From Sphingomonas faeni (GTDB lineage Bacteria > Pseudomonadota > Alphaproteobacteria > Sphingomonadales > Sphingomonadaceae), in contig NZ_JALPNF010000006.1 in the NCBI RefSeq assembly GCF_023195535.1, positions 1 through 64,000 on the forward strand: a DNA stretch of 64,000 bases. The letters run 5' to 3'. Shown piece by piece: positions 39,689-48,048 of this stretch. The notes beneath the pieces are model-generated. The model saw nothing but the letters and a program-made list of their open reading frames with translations. It had not been told where the DNA came from and made no database searches. Made by a program: the position numbers and the translations under genes. The stretch's first letter is position 1; every line of letters starts with the position of its first letter.

Positions 39689-40831
39689 TTAGCGCACCAC
39701 CTTGGCGCGCCACGTCGTGATGTAGTCGATGTTGCCGCGGCATTCGCCCATTTCGGATTGTTCGGACAGGCGCAGGCGGGTGCCGTCCCAGACGAAGCTC
39801 TGGATCACGCCGCAATCGCCGAGTCCGCGGCCCTTGGCGTAGCTGGTCAGGACGCCGTTCTTGAAAGTGCCGTTGACGACGCTCTTGACCGGCGTGGCGG
39901 AGTCGGCGCCGGTTTCCTCGAAGCCGGAGGGGGCGTCGGTCTGGGCCGGGGTGATCGTCGCGCCGTCGATGATGAAGAGCGCGCCGATCATGTTGTACGC
40001 GCCGGTCGAGCAGGGGAGCATGACAAGCGTCTTGCCACCGCCGAGCACGTGCGTCTCCGGGTCGAAGATCGCAGCGTTGGCGCCGGTCGGGAAATTCTCG
40101 AGCGAGCACGACCCGCGTTTGCGCATCGTCGCGATCTGCGCGGCGGTGAGCTTGGCGGCGGTACCTGACGGCGCGACCGCGGCGATGACGGGGAGGGCGG
40201 GCGTCGGTGCGCGCGAGGCGGCGGGGCCTCTGGCGACGATCGCGTCGACGGTGCCCGCCCGGCCTTGTTGCGCGTCGATGTAGCGGAGCGCGGCGGCGGC
40301 GCCCTTCAGCGAGAGCGTGGCGAGCGTGCCGCCGTTCGCGTCGAGGATTTTCAGCGACTGGGCGTTGGCGATCGCGGTGGCGAGCGCGGTTGCGTCGCGC
40401 AGGGCGATCGGCTTGCCGTCGACCGCGAAGCTGGCGGGTGGGCGCTTGGTGGCGGCCTGGTCGTTGCGGGTTTCGATCGCCAGCGAGATGTTGCCGCCGC
40501 CGGTCGCGACCGCGCCGGGCTCTCGCGTGAGGTTGAGCGTGATCGTGTCCTGGCCGATGCTCGCGTCGGGGAGGAGCGAGCCGAGCGTGCAGCGAAGCGC
40601 GTTGTCGCAGCCTACGGTCCAGTCGGTGAAGGTCTTCGTGGCGCCGGGCTTGGGTGGCGCGTGCGTGTCGGTCTGCTGCGGTGCCGTCGGGGTTGCGGGA
40701 GCGGGCTCGGTCTTGGCCTCGGGCGCGGAGTCAGGCTTGGGCTGCGGCGCGGGCTGGCTCGGCGAACAGGCCGTCATCAGCGGGAGCGTTAGGAGGGGCG
40801 CGAGGGCGGAAAAGATCGGTTTGCACAGCAT
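39689..40831 (-). CDS. DUF1176 lipoprotein
   Basis: A 380-residue exported protein. The N-terminus has a signal peptide and likely lipobox at Cys22 (LMTACSPS), then a Pro/Ala/Lys-rich linker. The DUF1176 domain follows, with [19 protein letters not shown] and the C-terminal [18 protein letters not shown] and a final MGECRG. Six cysteines may form disulfides. The family is found in proteobacteria and has no known function. Confidence 0.87.
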   Translation of the reverse strand: MLCKPIFSALAPLLTLPLMTACSPSQPAPQPKPDSAPEAKTEPAPATPTAPQQTDTHAPPKPGATKTFTDWTVGCDNALRCTLGSLLPDASIGQDTITLNLTREPGAVATGGGNISLAIETRNDQAATKRPPASFAVDGKPIALRDATALATAIANAQSLKILDANGGTLATLSLKGAAAALRYIDAQQGRAGTVDAIVARGPAASRAPTPALPVIAAVAPSGTAAKLTAAQIATMRKRGSCSLENFPTGANAAIFDPETHVLGGGKTLVMLPCSTGAYNMIGALFIIDGATITPAQTDAPSGFEETGADSATPVKSVVNGTFKNGVLTSYAKGRGLGDCGVIQSFVWDGTRLRLSEQSEMGECRGNIDYITTWRAKVVR

Positions 40832-40902
40832 TGTTGCAGCCTAGCGCGCTGGCAGCGCGGGGAAAAGCGGCTAGGGAGGGGGCAACAAATCAGGAGAGCG
40901 AT

Positions 40903-41772
40903 GTGCAGACGATCGGCGTGATTGGTGCAGGGCAGATGGGCGCGGGAATCGCGCAGGTGTCGGCGCAGGCGGGGTACCGCGTGCTGCTGGCCGACGTGTC
41001 GCTGGAGGCGGCGAGCAAGGGCAAGGCGGGGATCGCCAAGGCGCTCGGCCGGCTGGTCGAGAAGGAGAAGATCGCGGGTGAGGCACGCGATGCGGCGCTG
41101 GCGCTGATCGAGCCGGTCTCGAGTGTGGCGGAGATGGGCGACTGTGCGATCGTGGTCGAGGCGGCGACCGAGCGTGAGGCGGTGAAGCGGCAGATCTTCG
41201 CCGAGGTCGGCAAGGTGCTGGGGCCGGATGCGATCCTGGCGTCGAACACGTCGTCGATCCCGATCACGCGGCTGGCGCAGGCGGCGCCCGATGCGGCGCG
41301 GTTCATGGGGGTGCATTTCTTCAATCCGGTGCCGGTGATGCGGCCGATCGAGCTGATCCGGGGCCTTGCGACGTCGGACGCGACGGTGGCGGCGGTCGAG
41401 GCGTTTGCGGAGAAGCTCGGGAAGCAGGTGGTGCATGCGAACGACGCGCCGGGCTTCATCGTCAACCGCGTGCTGATGCCGATGATCAACGAGGCGTGCT
41501 TCGCCCTGGGCGAAGGCGTGGCGAGCGTGCGCGACATCGATCTCGCGTGCCAGCTCGGGCTGAACCATCCGATGGGGCCGCTGACGCTGGCGGATTTCAT
41601 CGGGCTGGATACGTGCCTGGAGATCACGCGCGTGCTGTTCGAGGGGACGGGCGATCCCAAGTTCCGGCCGGCGCCGGTGCTGGTGAAGTATGTCGAGGCC
41701 GGGTGGTTCGGGCGGAAGACTGGCCGCGGGTTTTATGATTATTCGGGGGCGGAGCCTGTGCCTACTCGGTGA
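40903..41772 (+). CDS. 3-hydroxybutyryl-CoA dehydrogenase (3-hydroxyacyl-CoA dehydrogenase)
   Basis: A 289-residue NAD-dependent enzyme that interconverts 3-hydroxyacyl-CoA and 3-oxoacyl-CoA. The N-terminal Rossmann motif is [14 protein letters not shown]. The catalytic region shows [16 protein letters not shown] (His) and SNTSSIPIT, and [16 protein letters not shown] marks the helical dimer domain. The start is GTG 40903 with an AGGAG site 10 bp upstream. It is alone here, so it could serve fatty-acid, phenylacetate or polyhydroxyalkanoate pathways. Confidence 0.93.
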   Translation: MQTIGVIGAGQMGAGIAQVSAQAGYRVLLADVSLEAASKGKAGIAKALGRLVEKEKIAGEARDAALALIEPVSSVAEMGDCAIVVEAATEREAVKRQIFAEVGKVLGPDAILASNTSSIPITRLAQAAPDAARFMGVHFFNPVPVMRPIELIRGLATSDATVAAVEAFAEKLGKQVVHANDAPGFIVNRVLMPMINEACFALGEGVASVRDIDLACQLGLNHPMGPLTLADFIGLDTCLEITRVLFEGTGDPKFRPAPVLVKYVEAGWFGRKTGRGFYDYSGAEPVPTR

Positions 41773-41858
41773 GGGGGGCTTGGTAAAAGGTAAGGTGCCG
41801 AAAATTGTTGAGGGTAGCGCGTTAACTCCACCCCGTGCATTGTAACCAAGTGCCGAAC

Positions 41859-43037
41859 GTGAACCCAATAATTTTGAAGTGGGCGAGAGAGACCGCGGGT
41901 CTTGACTTGGATTCGGCTGCGCGCAAGATTGGTCTCGGCGCTGCACGTGGAGTGGCGGCCGCCGACCGGTTGGCTGCTATCGAGGCTGGCGAAGGAGAAT
42001 TATCCGCGGCGCTGTTGAAGCGCATGGTGCAGCAGTACCATCGCCCTTTGCTAACCTTCTACTTGTCGGCCCCACCCGCCGTTGCAGATATCGGTCAGGA
42101 TTTCCGCACGCTTCCAGACCAAAGCGATCCGTCGAATGTGCTGTTGGCAACTCTTCTGCGGGATGTAACGGCGCGTCAGGCTCTCGCGCGGGATGCACTA
42201 GAGGAAGAGGAAGACGTGGTCCCGGTGCCGTTCGTGGGCTCGGAAAGAGCTACGCGCGATCCCGAGCGCCTATCTGCGGCTATTGTTGAGGCTATCGGAT
42301 TTAGCAGAGCCGAATTTCGCGCATGCCGCACGGCGGAGGAGGCCTTTACTTATCTTCGCGGGCTCGTGGAAGCGAGAGGCGTTTTCGTGCTACTCGCCGG
42401 CGATTGTGGGCACCACACCACCGCTATCGACGTGAAGGTCTTCCGCGGTTTTGCCGTTGCCGATCCCATAGCGCCCTTTATTGTCGTCAACGATCAGGAC
42501 GCAAAGTCGGCGTGGTCGTTCACACTGCTTCACGAACTCTCGCATCTCCTATTAGGCGCGGGCGGCGTCAGCGGCGGTCGGCCTAGCGCCGGTGTTGAAC
42601 GGCTTTGCAACGATACTGCCGCTGCGACGCTCATTTCGCCTGCCGAAATTGACGATTTGCCAGCATCCGGTGATGCTGTGGAAGTTGAAGGCATTAACGC
42701 GTTAGCGGACAGGATTAACGTCAGCCGTACGATGATCGCATATCAACTGTTTGCTGCTGGGCGCGTGTCTGAAGTGCGCTGGATAAGTTTGCGCGACCAA
42801 TTTCGTGCGGAGTGGCTAGCAGCCAAGGATAAAAACCGAGAGCGTAGCCGGGGGCGTCCTGGACCAAGCTGGTACGTCGTTCGGCAACACCGCCTTGGTT
42901 CCGCCCTGCTGAGTCTAGCACGGCGAGGTATTGCTGACGGATCGCTTACTCCAAGCCGGGCCGCGAGGATGCTGGGGGTCAAGCCGATGAATGTTTACCC
43001 GCTACTTGCTGAGCCTAGGCGGATGAATGCCGGATGA
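41859..43037 (+). CDS. ImmA/IrrE metallopeptidase with N-terminal XRE-like helix-turn-helix
   Basis: A 392-residue protein. The N-terminal 65 residues resemble an XRE DNA-binding region (WARETAGLDLDSAARKIGLG...RLAAIEAGE). A central zinc peptidase domain holds the HEXXH motif HELSHLLLG (His225, Glu226, His229). ImmA-type peptidases cleave repressors or antitoxins; IrrE relieves DdrO repression. Start GTG 41859 gives the usual NP-ILKWARE beginning; GTG 41835 would add 8 residues. Base composition is clearly lower in GC (53-60% in three 60-bp samples across the pair). Its stop overlaps the DUF4411 start. Confidence 0.88.
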   Translation: MNPIILKWARETAGLDLDSAARKIGLGAARGVAAADRLAAIEAGEGELSAALLKRMVQQYHRPLLTFYLSAPPAVADIGQDFRTLPDQSDPSNVLLATLLRDVTARQALARDALEEEEDVVPVPFVGSERATRDPERLSAAIVEAIGFSRAEFRACRTAEEAFTYLRGLVEARGVFVLLAGDCGHHTTAIDVKVFRGFAVADPIAPFIVVNDQDAKSAWSFTLLHELSHLLLGAGGVSGGRPSAGVERLCNDTAAATLISPAEIDDLPASGDAVEVEGINALADRINVSRTMIAYQLFAAGRVSEVRWISLRDQFRAEWLAAKDKNRERSRGRPGPSWYVVRQHRLGSALLSLARRGIADGSLTPSRAARMLGVKPMNVYPLLAEPRRMNAG

Positions 43038-43528
43038 TCTACCTGCTAGACGCCAACGCCCTCATCAACTCTCACAAAACGTGGTATGCGCTGCACCGAG
43101 TGCCCGAGTTTTGGCGATGGCTCGTCTATCATGCGGAAGCGGGGTCGATTAAAATGCCGTCCGAAATCTACGGCGAAATCGAGGGCGGCAACGATGCGCT
43201 AACCGAGTGGGTCAAAGAGGAAACGCATAAAAAGGCGCTGCTGCTTGTCGAGGAGAGCGACCTCGGCAAAGTCCAGGCGGTACTTAGTCATTATAGCGCC
43301 ATCCTTAGCGATGCTGACGTTATCAAAATCGGTCAGGACCCCTTCCTCGTTGCCGCAGCGATGGGGCACAGCGATCGCGTAGTCGTAACTGCGGAGACTT
43401 GGGACTCGAAGAAGCAGGGTGCGAATAAGAAGGTCCCAAACATCTGTGAAGCTTGCGGGGTCACTTGGCGTACGCCGATCCAGTTAATCAACGAACTGGA
43501 TTTCACGACAGCTTGGGACTTGCTCTAG
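43034..43528 (+). CDS. DUF4411 family PIN-like protein, putative toxin
   Basis: A 164-residue protein of the DUF4411/PIN superfamily. The first acidic strand is IYLLDANALINSH, followed by conserved acidic positions in MPSEIYGEIEGG and ILSDADVIKIGQDPFLVAAA, and a final VVTAETWDSKKQGANKKVPN. This fits a PIN ribonuclease fold with an Asp/Glu metal centre. Its ATG overlaps the ImmA/IrrE gene by 4 bp. This gene pairing recurs in bacteria and has been predicted to be a toxin-antitoxin-like module; activity here is inferred. Confidence 0.85.
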   Translation: MIYLLDANALINSHKTWYALHRVPEFWRWLVYHAEAGSIKMPSEIYGEIEGGNDALTEWVKEETHKKALLLVEESDLGKVQAVLSHYSAILSDADVIKIGQDPFLVAAAMGHSDRVVVTAETWDSKKQGANKKVPNICEACGVTWRTPIQLINELDFTTAWDLL

Positions 43529-43571
43529 CCGCTAGGCGACGTTGAGCGACCGCTGACGAACAGCCGCTAGG
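43527..43571. repeat. 10-bp direct repeat after the DUF4411 gene
   Basis: AGCCGCTAGG occurs at 43527-43536, straddling the DUF4411 stop codon, and again at 43562-43571. It might be a scar of insertion at the right edge of the lower-GC pair, but a 10-mer this close by chance is possible. Confidence 0.35.
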
Positions 43572-43791
43572 ATCATTTTCTCTCCCTCGCAGTCAATCTC
43601 AATTACCCGAGATGCGAACCAGATCGGTTAAGCCGCTTGACATCGTCACGCTCGTTTGGTACATAACGGGAACGCTGAAGAATTGCGGGTCGGGCTGGTG
43701 GCTCGGGCGGAGAGAGGCCGGGACGGTCGGGGTGGGAGCCTCGGGTGTCGCCGGCCTTTTCGCGTTCTGGCGTCCTATCGGGAGAGCGGGG

Positions 43792-44595
43792 ATGGTGCGG
43801 TTGGTGGCGGCGGATAATCGGATCGTGCAGTGCGCCGCGGTGCGCAAGGATGGGTGGACCAAGGCGCGGCGTGAGGGATTTTTCGCGATGCTGAGCGCGA
43901 CGTGCAACGTGCGGGCTTCGGCGGCGGCGATGGGGATGACGGATTGTGGCGCCTATTATGTGCGGCGGCGCGATCCGGTGTTTGCAGGCCAGTGGCAGGA
44001 GGCGCTGGCGGAGGGCTATGGGCGGCTCGAACAGGCGCTGATGGCGCTGGCGCTTGAGGGGATCGATCCGGCGCCCGCGATCGAGGCGGGGATCGAACAG
44101 GCGCGGGCGGCGACGTGCGGCGAGGCGAAGACCGAAGGCTTCGGGGCCGAGCGGCGGCGGGTGGACGCGGCGGCTTGGGCTGCGGACGGGGGCGGGGATG
44201 CGGTGGTTCCCGGTGCCGGGCGCGGAGCCGGGGGGGCAGCGCATGCGGGTGTTGGCGATGGAGTGATCGTGGGATCGCTGGACGGTACGCCGGGGATCAA
44301 GCCGGCAATAACGAGCGTCGATCTGGCTCTGCGGTTGCTGGCGCGGAATGCGGACCGGGTTGCTGGGACCGCTGGCGGGCGGGGGCGCAAGGCTCGGGCT
44401 TCGGCGGAGGAGACCGATGCGGCGCTGATCAAGCAGCTCGATGCGCTAGCGCGGCGGATCGCGGTGTCGGAGGCCAAGCGGGTCGGGGACAAGTTGGTCG
44501 AACATGGGGTCGTCGGGCATGTCGCTATCGAGCATGGCGCCATCGAGCAGGGTGGCGCTGAGCAGGGCGTCGCGTCCGAAGCGCTGCCGGAATGA
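43792..44595 (+). CDS. GTA small terminase-like protein (g1 position)
   Basis: A 267-residue protein just upstream of the large terminase. The N-terminal part has a helix-turn-helix of the kind seen in terminase small subunits (KARREGFFAMLSATCNVRAS...MTDCGAYYVRRRDPVF). The C-terminal part is charged and helical. It should recognise DNA for packaging. ATG 43792 follows GGAGAGCGGGG; an in-frame ATG at 43612 would add 60 residues unlike the family. The 263 bp between the DUF4411 stop and this start hold no other clear gene. Confidence 0.7.
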   Translation: MVRLVAADNRIVQCAAVRKDGWTKARREGFFAMLSATCNVRASAAAMGMTDCGAYYVRRRDPVFAGQWQEALAEGYGRLEQALMALALEGIDPAPAIEAGIEQARAATCGEAKTEGFGAERRRVDAAAWAADGGGDAVVPGAGRGAGGAAHAGVGDGVIVGSLDGTPGIKPAITSVDLALRLLARNADRVAGTAGGRGRKARASAEETDAALIKQLDALARRIAVSEAKRVGDKLVEHGVVGHVAIEHGAIEQGGAEQGVASEALPE

Positions 44596-45977
44596 GCGGG
44601 GACGAGGCGGCGCCGGCGCGCGATCCGGTGGCGGAGCTGGCGATGTTGCCGCGGACGCGGGCGGACTGGGTGCTGGGCATGCTGACTTCGGCACAGCGGC
44701 GGGAATTGCATGATCGGTGGGAGGTGTGGGCGCATCCTGGGCAGCATCTGAAGATCGGTGCAGGTGCGGGTGCGGGTGCGGGTGCGGCGGGTTCGGGAGC
44801 GGCGGCGGATGACTGGCGGATCTGGGTGATCCTGGCGGGGCGCGGGTTTGGCAAGACGCGCGCGGGGGCGGAGTGGGTCAGTCAGGTGGCGCGGGACAAC
44901 CCTGGTGCCCGCATCGCGCTGGTCGGAGCGACCATCGAGGACGTGCGGCGGGTGATGATCGAGGGGGAGAGCGGGCTGCTCGCCGTCGCGCGCGATGACG
45001 AGGATCTGGTGTGGCGGGCTGGCTCGGGCGAGCTGCGGTTTGCGAATGGAGCGTTGGCGTTCGCCTATTCGGCGGAGGCGCCCGAGGCTTTGCGCGGGCC
45101 GGAGCATCTGGCGGCGTGGTGCGACGAGGTGGCCAAGTGGCGCAACGGCGATGCGACGTGGGATAACCTGATGATGGGGCTGCGGCTGGGCGATCTGCCG
45201 CGGATCGTGGTGACGACGACGCCGCGGCCGGTGGCGTTGCTGCGGCGGATATTGGCGCTGCCGGGGGTGGTGCGGTCGCAGGGGCGGACGCGGGATAATG
45301 TGCATCTGCCGGCGAGTTTCGTCGAGGCGGTGACCGCGACCTATGCGGGGACGCGGTTGGGGCGGCAGGAGCTCGATGGCGAGCTGATCGAGGATGTCGC
45401 GGGGGCTTTGTGGACGCGGGAACTGGTGGAGTCTCGGCGGGTGGCGTTTGCGCCGGCGGTGACGCGGGTCGTGGTGGGGGTGGATCCGCCGGCCGGGAGT
45501 GTGTCCGGGGGGCCGGGGGATGCTTGCGGGATCGTTGCGGTGGCGCTGGGGAGTGATGGGTTTGGGTATGTGCTGGAGGATGCGAGCGTTTGCGGGGCCA
45601 GTCCGGAGGGGTGGGCTCGGGCGGTGGCCGAGTGTGCCGCGCGGCATGGCGCGGACCGGGTGATCGCGGAGGCGAACCAGGGGGGGAAGATGGTGGGGAG
45701 CGTGCTGGCCGGCGCGGACCGGGCGATGCCGGTGAAGCTGGTCCATGCGTCGCTTGGGAAGGTGGCGCGGGCGGAGCCGGTGGCGGCTTTGTATGAGGCT
45801 GGGCGGGCCTGGCATGTGGGGGCGTTTCCGGACCTGGAGGACGAGCTTTGCGGGCTGATCGCGGGCGGCGGGTATGAGGGGCCGGGGCGGTCGCCGGATC
45901 GGGCTGATGCTCTGGTTTGGGCGATGACCGAGGTGATGTTGGGGCCTCGGGCGCGGGTTTCGGTTCGGGTGCTTTAG
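44592..45977 (+). CDS. GTA large terminase (TerL, g2)
   Basis: A 461-residue DNA-packaging motor. The Walker A motif LAGRGFGKT (about 81-89) and an acidic Walker B-like segment (LAAWCDEVAKW) form the ATPase. A C-terminal RNase H-like nuclease follows, starting VVVGVDPPAGS. Residues about 56-72 are a Gly-Ala linker encoded by tandem GGTGCG units, an unusual spacer before the ATPase. The start overlaps the small terminase stop by 4 bp. Confidence 0.93.
   Translation: MSGDEAAPARDPVAELAMLPRTRADWVLGMLTSAQRRELHDRWEVWAHPGQHLKIGAGAGAGAGAAGSGAAADDWRIWVILAGRGFGKTRAGAEWVSQVARDNPGARIALVGATIEDVRRVMIEGESGLLAVARDDEDLVWRAGSGELRFANGALAFAYSAEAPEALRGPEHLAAWCDEVAKWRNGDATWDNLMMGLRLGDLPRIVVTTTPRPVALLRRILALPGVVRSQGRTRDNVHLPASFVEAVTATYAGTRLGRQELDGELIEDVAGALWTRELVESRRVAFAPAVTRVVVGVDPPAGSVSGGPGDACGIVAVALGSDGFGYVLEDASVCGASPEGWARAVAECAARHGADRVIAEANQGGKMVGSVLAGADRAMPVKLVHASLGKVARAEPVAALYEAGRAWHVGAFPDLEDELCGLIAGGGYEGPGRSPDRADALVWAMTEVMLGPRARVSVRVL
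44757..44788 (+). repeat. Tandem GGTGCG hexamer in terL
   Basis: Four consecutive GGTGCG units, flanked by a GGTGCA before them and a GCGGCGGG after, encode an alternating Gly-Ala stretch. The repeat is in frame, so unit gain or loss would change linker length without a frameshift. Confidence 0.85.
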
Positions 45978-45986
45978 GTTTGTCCT

Positions 45987-46106
45987 GATCCTCCCCTGGC
46001 AGGGGAGGTGGCAGCCCTTGGGCTGACGGAGGGGTGTCGCGCTATCGAGGGGGTGTCACCCCTCCGTCTGGCAAGCGCCAGCCACCTCCCCTTGCACGGG
46101 AGGATC
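45987..46106. repeat. GATCC-bounded inverted-repeat element, family A (copy 3)
   Basis: A 120-bp unit bounded by GATCCTCCCCTGGCAGGGGA and an inverted GGGAGGATC, carrying the same TCCGTCTGGCAAGCGCCAGC inner arm as the copy at 14501. It separates the large terminase from the portal gene of the GTA cluster. Confidence 0.85.
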
Positions 46107-46126
46107 AAGCGTATGGGAGATCGTCC

Positions 46127-47248
46127 ATGAAATTGTTCGGGTGGAAATCCGGGCGCGATGAGTCGCGGCCGGTGTTGTCGCGGGCGTTGAGTGCGCCGGG
46201 GTTTCAGGGGGCTTTTGGGGATGTGCCGTACTCTTATGAGGCGCAGGTGCGGGCGGGGTATCTGGGGAATGCGATCGTTCAGCGGGCGGTGAAGCTGGTC
46301 GTGGAGTGCGTTGGGTCGGCGCCTTTGATGGCTTCGGATCCGGCTCTGGTTGCGCTGGTGACGGCGCGGTCGGGGGGGCAGTCGCTGGTCGAGACGGTGG
46401 CGGCGCAGATGCTGTTGCATGGGAATGCGTATGTGCAGGTGTTGCGCGACGTCGATGGGGGCGCTGCGGAGTTGTTTGCGCTTCGGCCCGAGCGGGTGGC
46501 CGTTGAAGCGGATGCCAGCGGGTGGCCGGCCGCGTATCGGTATCGGGTCGGGGAGCGGGTTACTCGGCTGCACGCGGATGCGGTGCGGCCGGAGGTGATC
46601 CACCTGAAGAGCTTCAATCCGGTCGACGACCATTATGGGTTGGGGTGCCTGGGGGCGGCTTCGGGCGCGGTGGCGATCCACAATGCGGCGGCGCGGTGGA
46701 ACAAGGCTTTGCTGGATAACGCGGCGCGGCCTTCGGGGGCGCTGATGTATGATCCGAAGGACGGGGCGGTGCTGTCGACCGAGCAGTTCGAGCGGTTGCG
46801 GGGGGAGCTGGAGGCTTCGTTCTCGGGGGCGGGGAATGCCGGGCGGCCGATGCTTCTTGAAGGTGGCTTGCGGTGGCAGGCGTTGAGCTTGTCGCCCGCC
46901 GACATGGATTTCGTGGGGACGAAGGCGGCGGCGGCGCGGGAGATCGCGCTGGCGTTCGGGGTGCCGCCGATGCTGCTCGGGCTGCCGGGGGATAATTCCT
47001 ATGCGAACTACCGGGAGGCTAACCGGGCGCTTTGGCGGCTGGGGGTTTTGCCGTTGGCGTCTTCGGTGCTGACGGGGATCGCTCAGGGGTTGAGCGGGTG
47101 GTTCGAGGGGGCGGCGATCTCGGTCGATCTCGACCGGGTGCCGGCGCTGGTCGAGGATCGGGAGCGGCTTTGGGGGATGGTTTCGGGAGCTTCGTTTCTT
47201 AGCGATGCGGAGAAGCGGGCGATGCTCGATATTCAGGAGGTGGTCTGA
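46127..47248 (+). CDS. GTA portal protein (HK97 family, g3)
   Basis: A 373-residue portal that forms the dodecameric ring at the packaging vertex. Family segments include YSYEAQVRAGYLGNAIVQRA, QMLLHGNAYVQVL, KSFNPVDDHYGLGCLGAA and FGVPPMLLGLPGDNSYANY. ATG 46127 lies 21 bp after the family A repeat. It shares an A of its stop codon region with the next ATG (1-bp overlap). Confidence 0.93.
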   Translation: MKLFGWKSGRDESRPVLSRALSAPGFQGAFGDVPYSYEAQVRAGYLGNAIVQRAVKLVVECVGSAPLMASDPALVALVTARSGGQSLVETVAAQMLLHGNAYVQVLRDVDGGAAELFALRPERVAVEADASGWPAAYRYRVGERVTRLHADAVRPEVIHLKSFNPVDDHYGLGCLGAASGAVAIHNAAARWNKALLDNAARPSGALMYDPKDGAVLSTEQFERLRGELEASFSGAGNAGRPMLLEGGLRWQALSLSPADMDFVGTKAAAAREIALAFGVPPMLLGLPGDNSYANYREANRALWRLGVLPLASSVLTGIAQGLSGWFEGAAISVDLDRVPALVEDRERLWGMVSGASFLSDAEKRAMLDIQEVV

Positions 47249-47553
47249 TGGATGGGGCGGTTTTGGCGCAGCTGATGCGGCAGGGGGCTGAGCGGGGGGT
47301 GGACCTCGTTACGCTGCGGGCGATCGTGGAGGAGGCGGGGGAGTTGGGGGCGGCTCGGGCTTTGGCGCGGGTGGCTTTGAGCGACGAGCGGGCTCGGGAG
47401 GATGTGGCGGAGTTGCGCGAGCTGTTGGCGGCTTGGCGGGATGCGAAGCGGTCGGTTTGGAAGGCTGTGGTGGGGTGGATCGCGCGGTTGGCGATGGCGC
47501 TGATGCTGGCGGGGCTGGCGGTGAAATTGGGGTTTGCCGCGTGGTTGAAGTGA
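47248..47553 (+). CDS. Small GTA-associated membrane protein (DUF6127-like)
   Basis: A 101-residue protein. The first 65 residues are helical and charged (DLVTLRAIVEEAGELGAARA, DVAELRELLAAWRDAKRS). A transmembrane helix ends the chain (IARLAMALMLAGLAVKLGFA). It resembles, from memory, the DUF6127 family found between portal and protease genes in sphingomonad GTA clusters. The function is unknown. It overlaps the protease gene by 13 bp. Confidence 0.75.
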   Translation: MDGAVLAQLMRQGAERGVDLVTLRAIVEEAGELGAARALARVALSDERAREDVAELRELLAAWRDAKRSVWKAVVGWIARLAMALMLAGLAVKLGFAAWLK

Positions 47554-47921
47554 GCTCGGTGGCGTTCGCGGGGTATGCGGCGGTGTTCGATGTTGTGGAC
47601 CGCGCGGGCGATGTGATGCGGCGGGGGGCTTTTGCCGGGGCCGGTGTGGTGCCTTTGTTGTGGCAGCATCGGGGTTTGGCGGTTGGTTTGCTCGCGTCGG
47701 TTCGAGAGGATGCGCGGGGGTTGCGGGTCGAGGGGGTGGTTGCGGATCTGGCGCTGGCTCGGCTGGTGCGGGGTGGGGCGGTGGCTGGGCTGTCTGTCGG
47801 GTATCGGGCGACCTCCGTTCGGCAGGGGGTTCGGCGGGAGTTGCTTTCGGTCGACCTGGTGGAGGTTAGTCTGGTGGCGGTGCCGATGCAGGCTTTGGCG
47901 CGGGTTGAGGTGGTGCCTTAG
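47541..47921 (+). CDS. GTA prohead protease (HK97 family, g4)
   Basis: A 126-residue minimal assembly protease. It opens with FAGYAAVFDVVDRAGDVMRR, has the likely catalytic His in LLWQHRGLAVG and Ser in AVAGLSVGYRA, and ends with LVEVSLVAVPMQALA. It should trim capsid subunits during head maturation. The start is GTG 47541 within the previous gene. It is short compared with HK97 gp4. Confidence 0.85.
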   Translation: MVEVSSVAFAGYAAVFDVVDRAGDVMRRGAFAGAGVVPLLWQHRGLAVGLLASVREDARGLRVEGVVADLALARLVRGGAVAGLSVGYRATSVRQGVRRELLSVDLVEVSLVAVPMQALARVEVVP

Positions 47922-47928
47922 CGGCGTG

Positions 47929-47986
47929 CCCTCACCCTCCCACGACTTCGTCGCGGGGCCCTCCCTCTCCCCTGACGGGAGAGGGG
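47929..47986. repeat. REP-like palindrome, family F (copy 1)
   Basis: CCCTCACCCTCCCACGACTT runs into a GAAGTCGTGG-type complementary arm and then CTCTCCCCTGACGGGAGAGG. It lies between the protease and capsid genes. Confidence 0.75.
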
Positions 47987-48048
47987 TTTTTGAGTTTCAT
48001 TGGGCGTCCTGCGGGGCGCCTTTTTTCGTTTCGGGTGAGGAGATGGGC

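Noticed and set aside
41859-43037. ImmA/IrrE protein as the repressor of the GTA cluster
   Set aside because: It overlaps DUF4411, differs in composition from the GTA genes, and this gene pairing is seen without GTAs. GTAs are normally run by host regulators.
43612-43791. Longer start for the small terminase
   Set aside because: The extra 60 residues look unlike the family, and a good ribosome site precedes ATG 43792.
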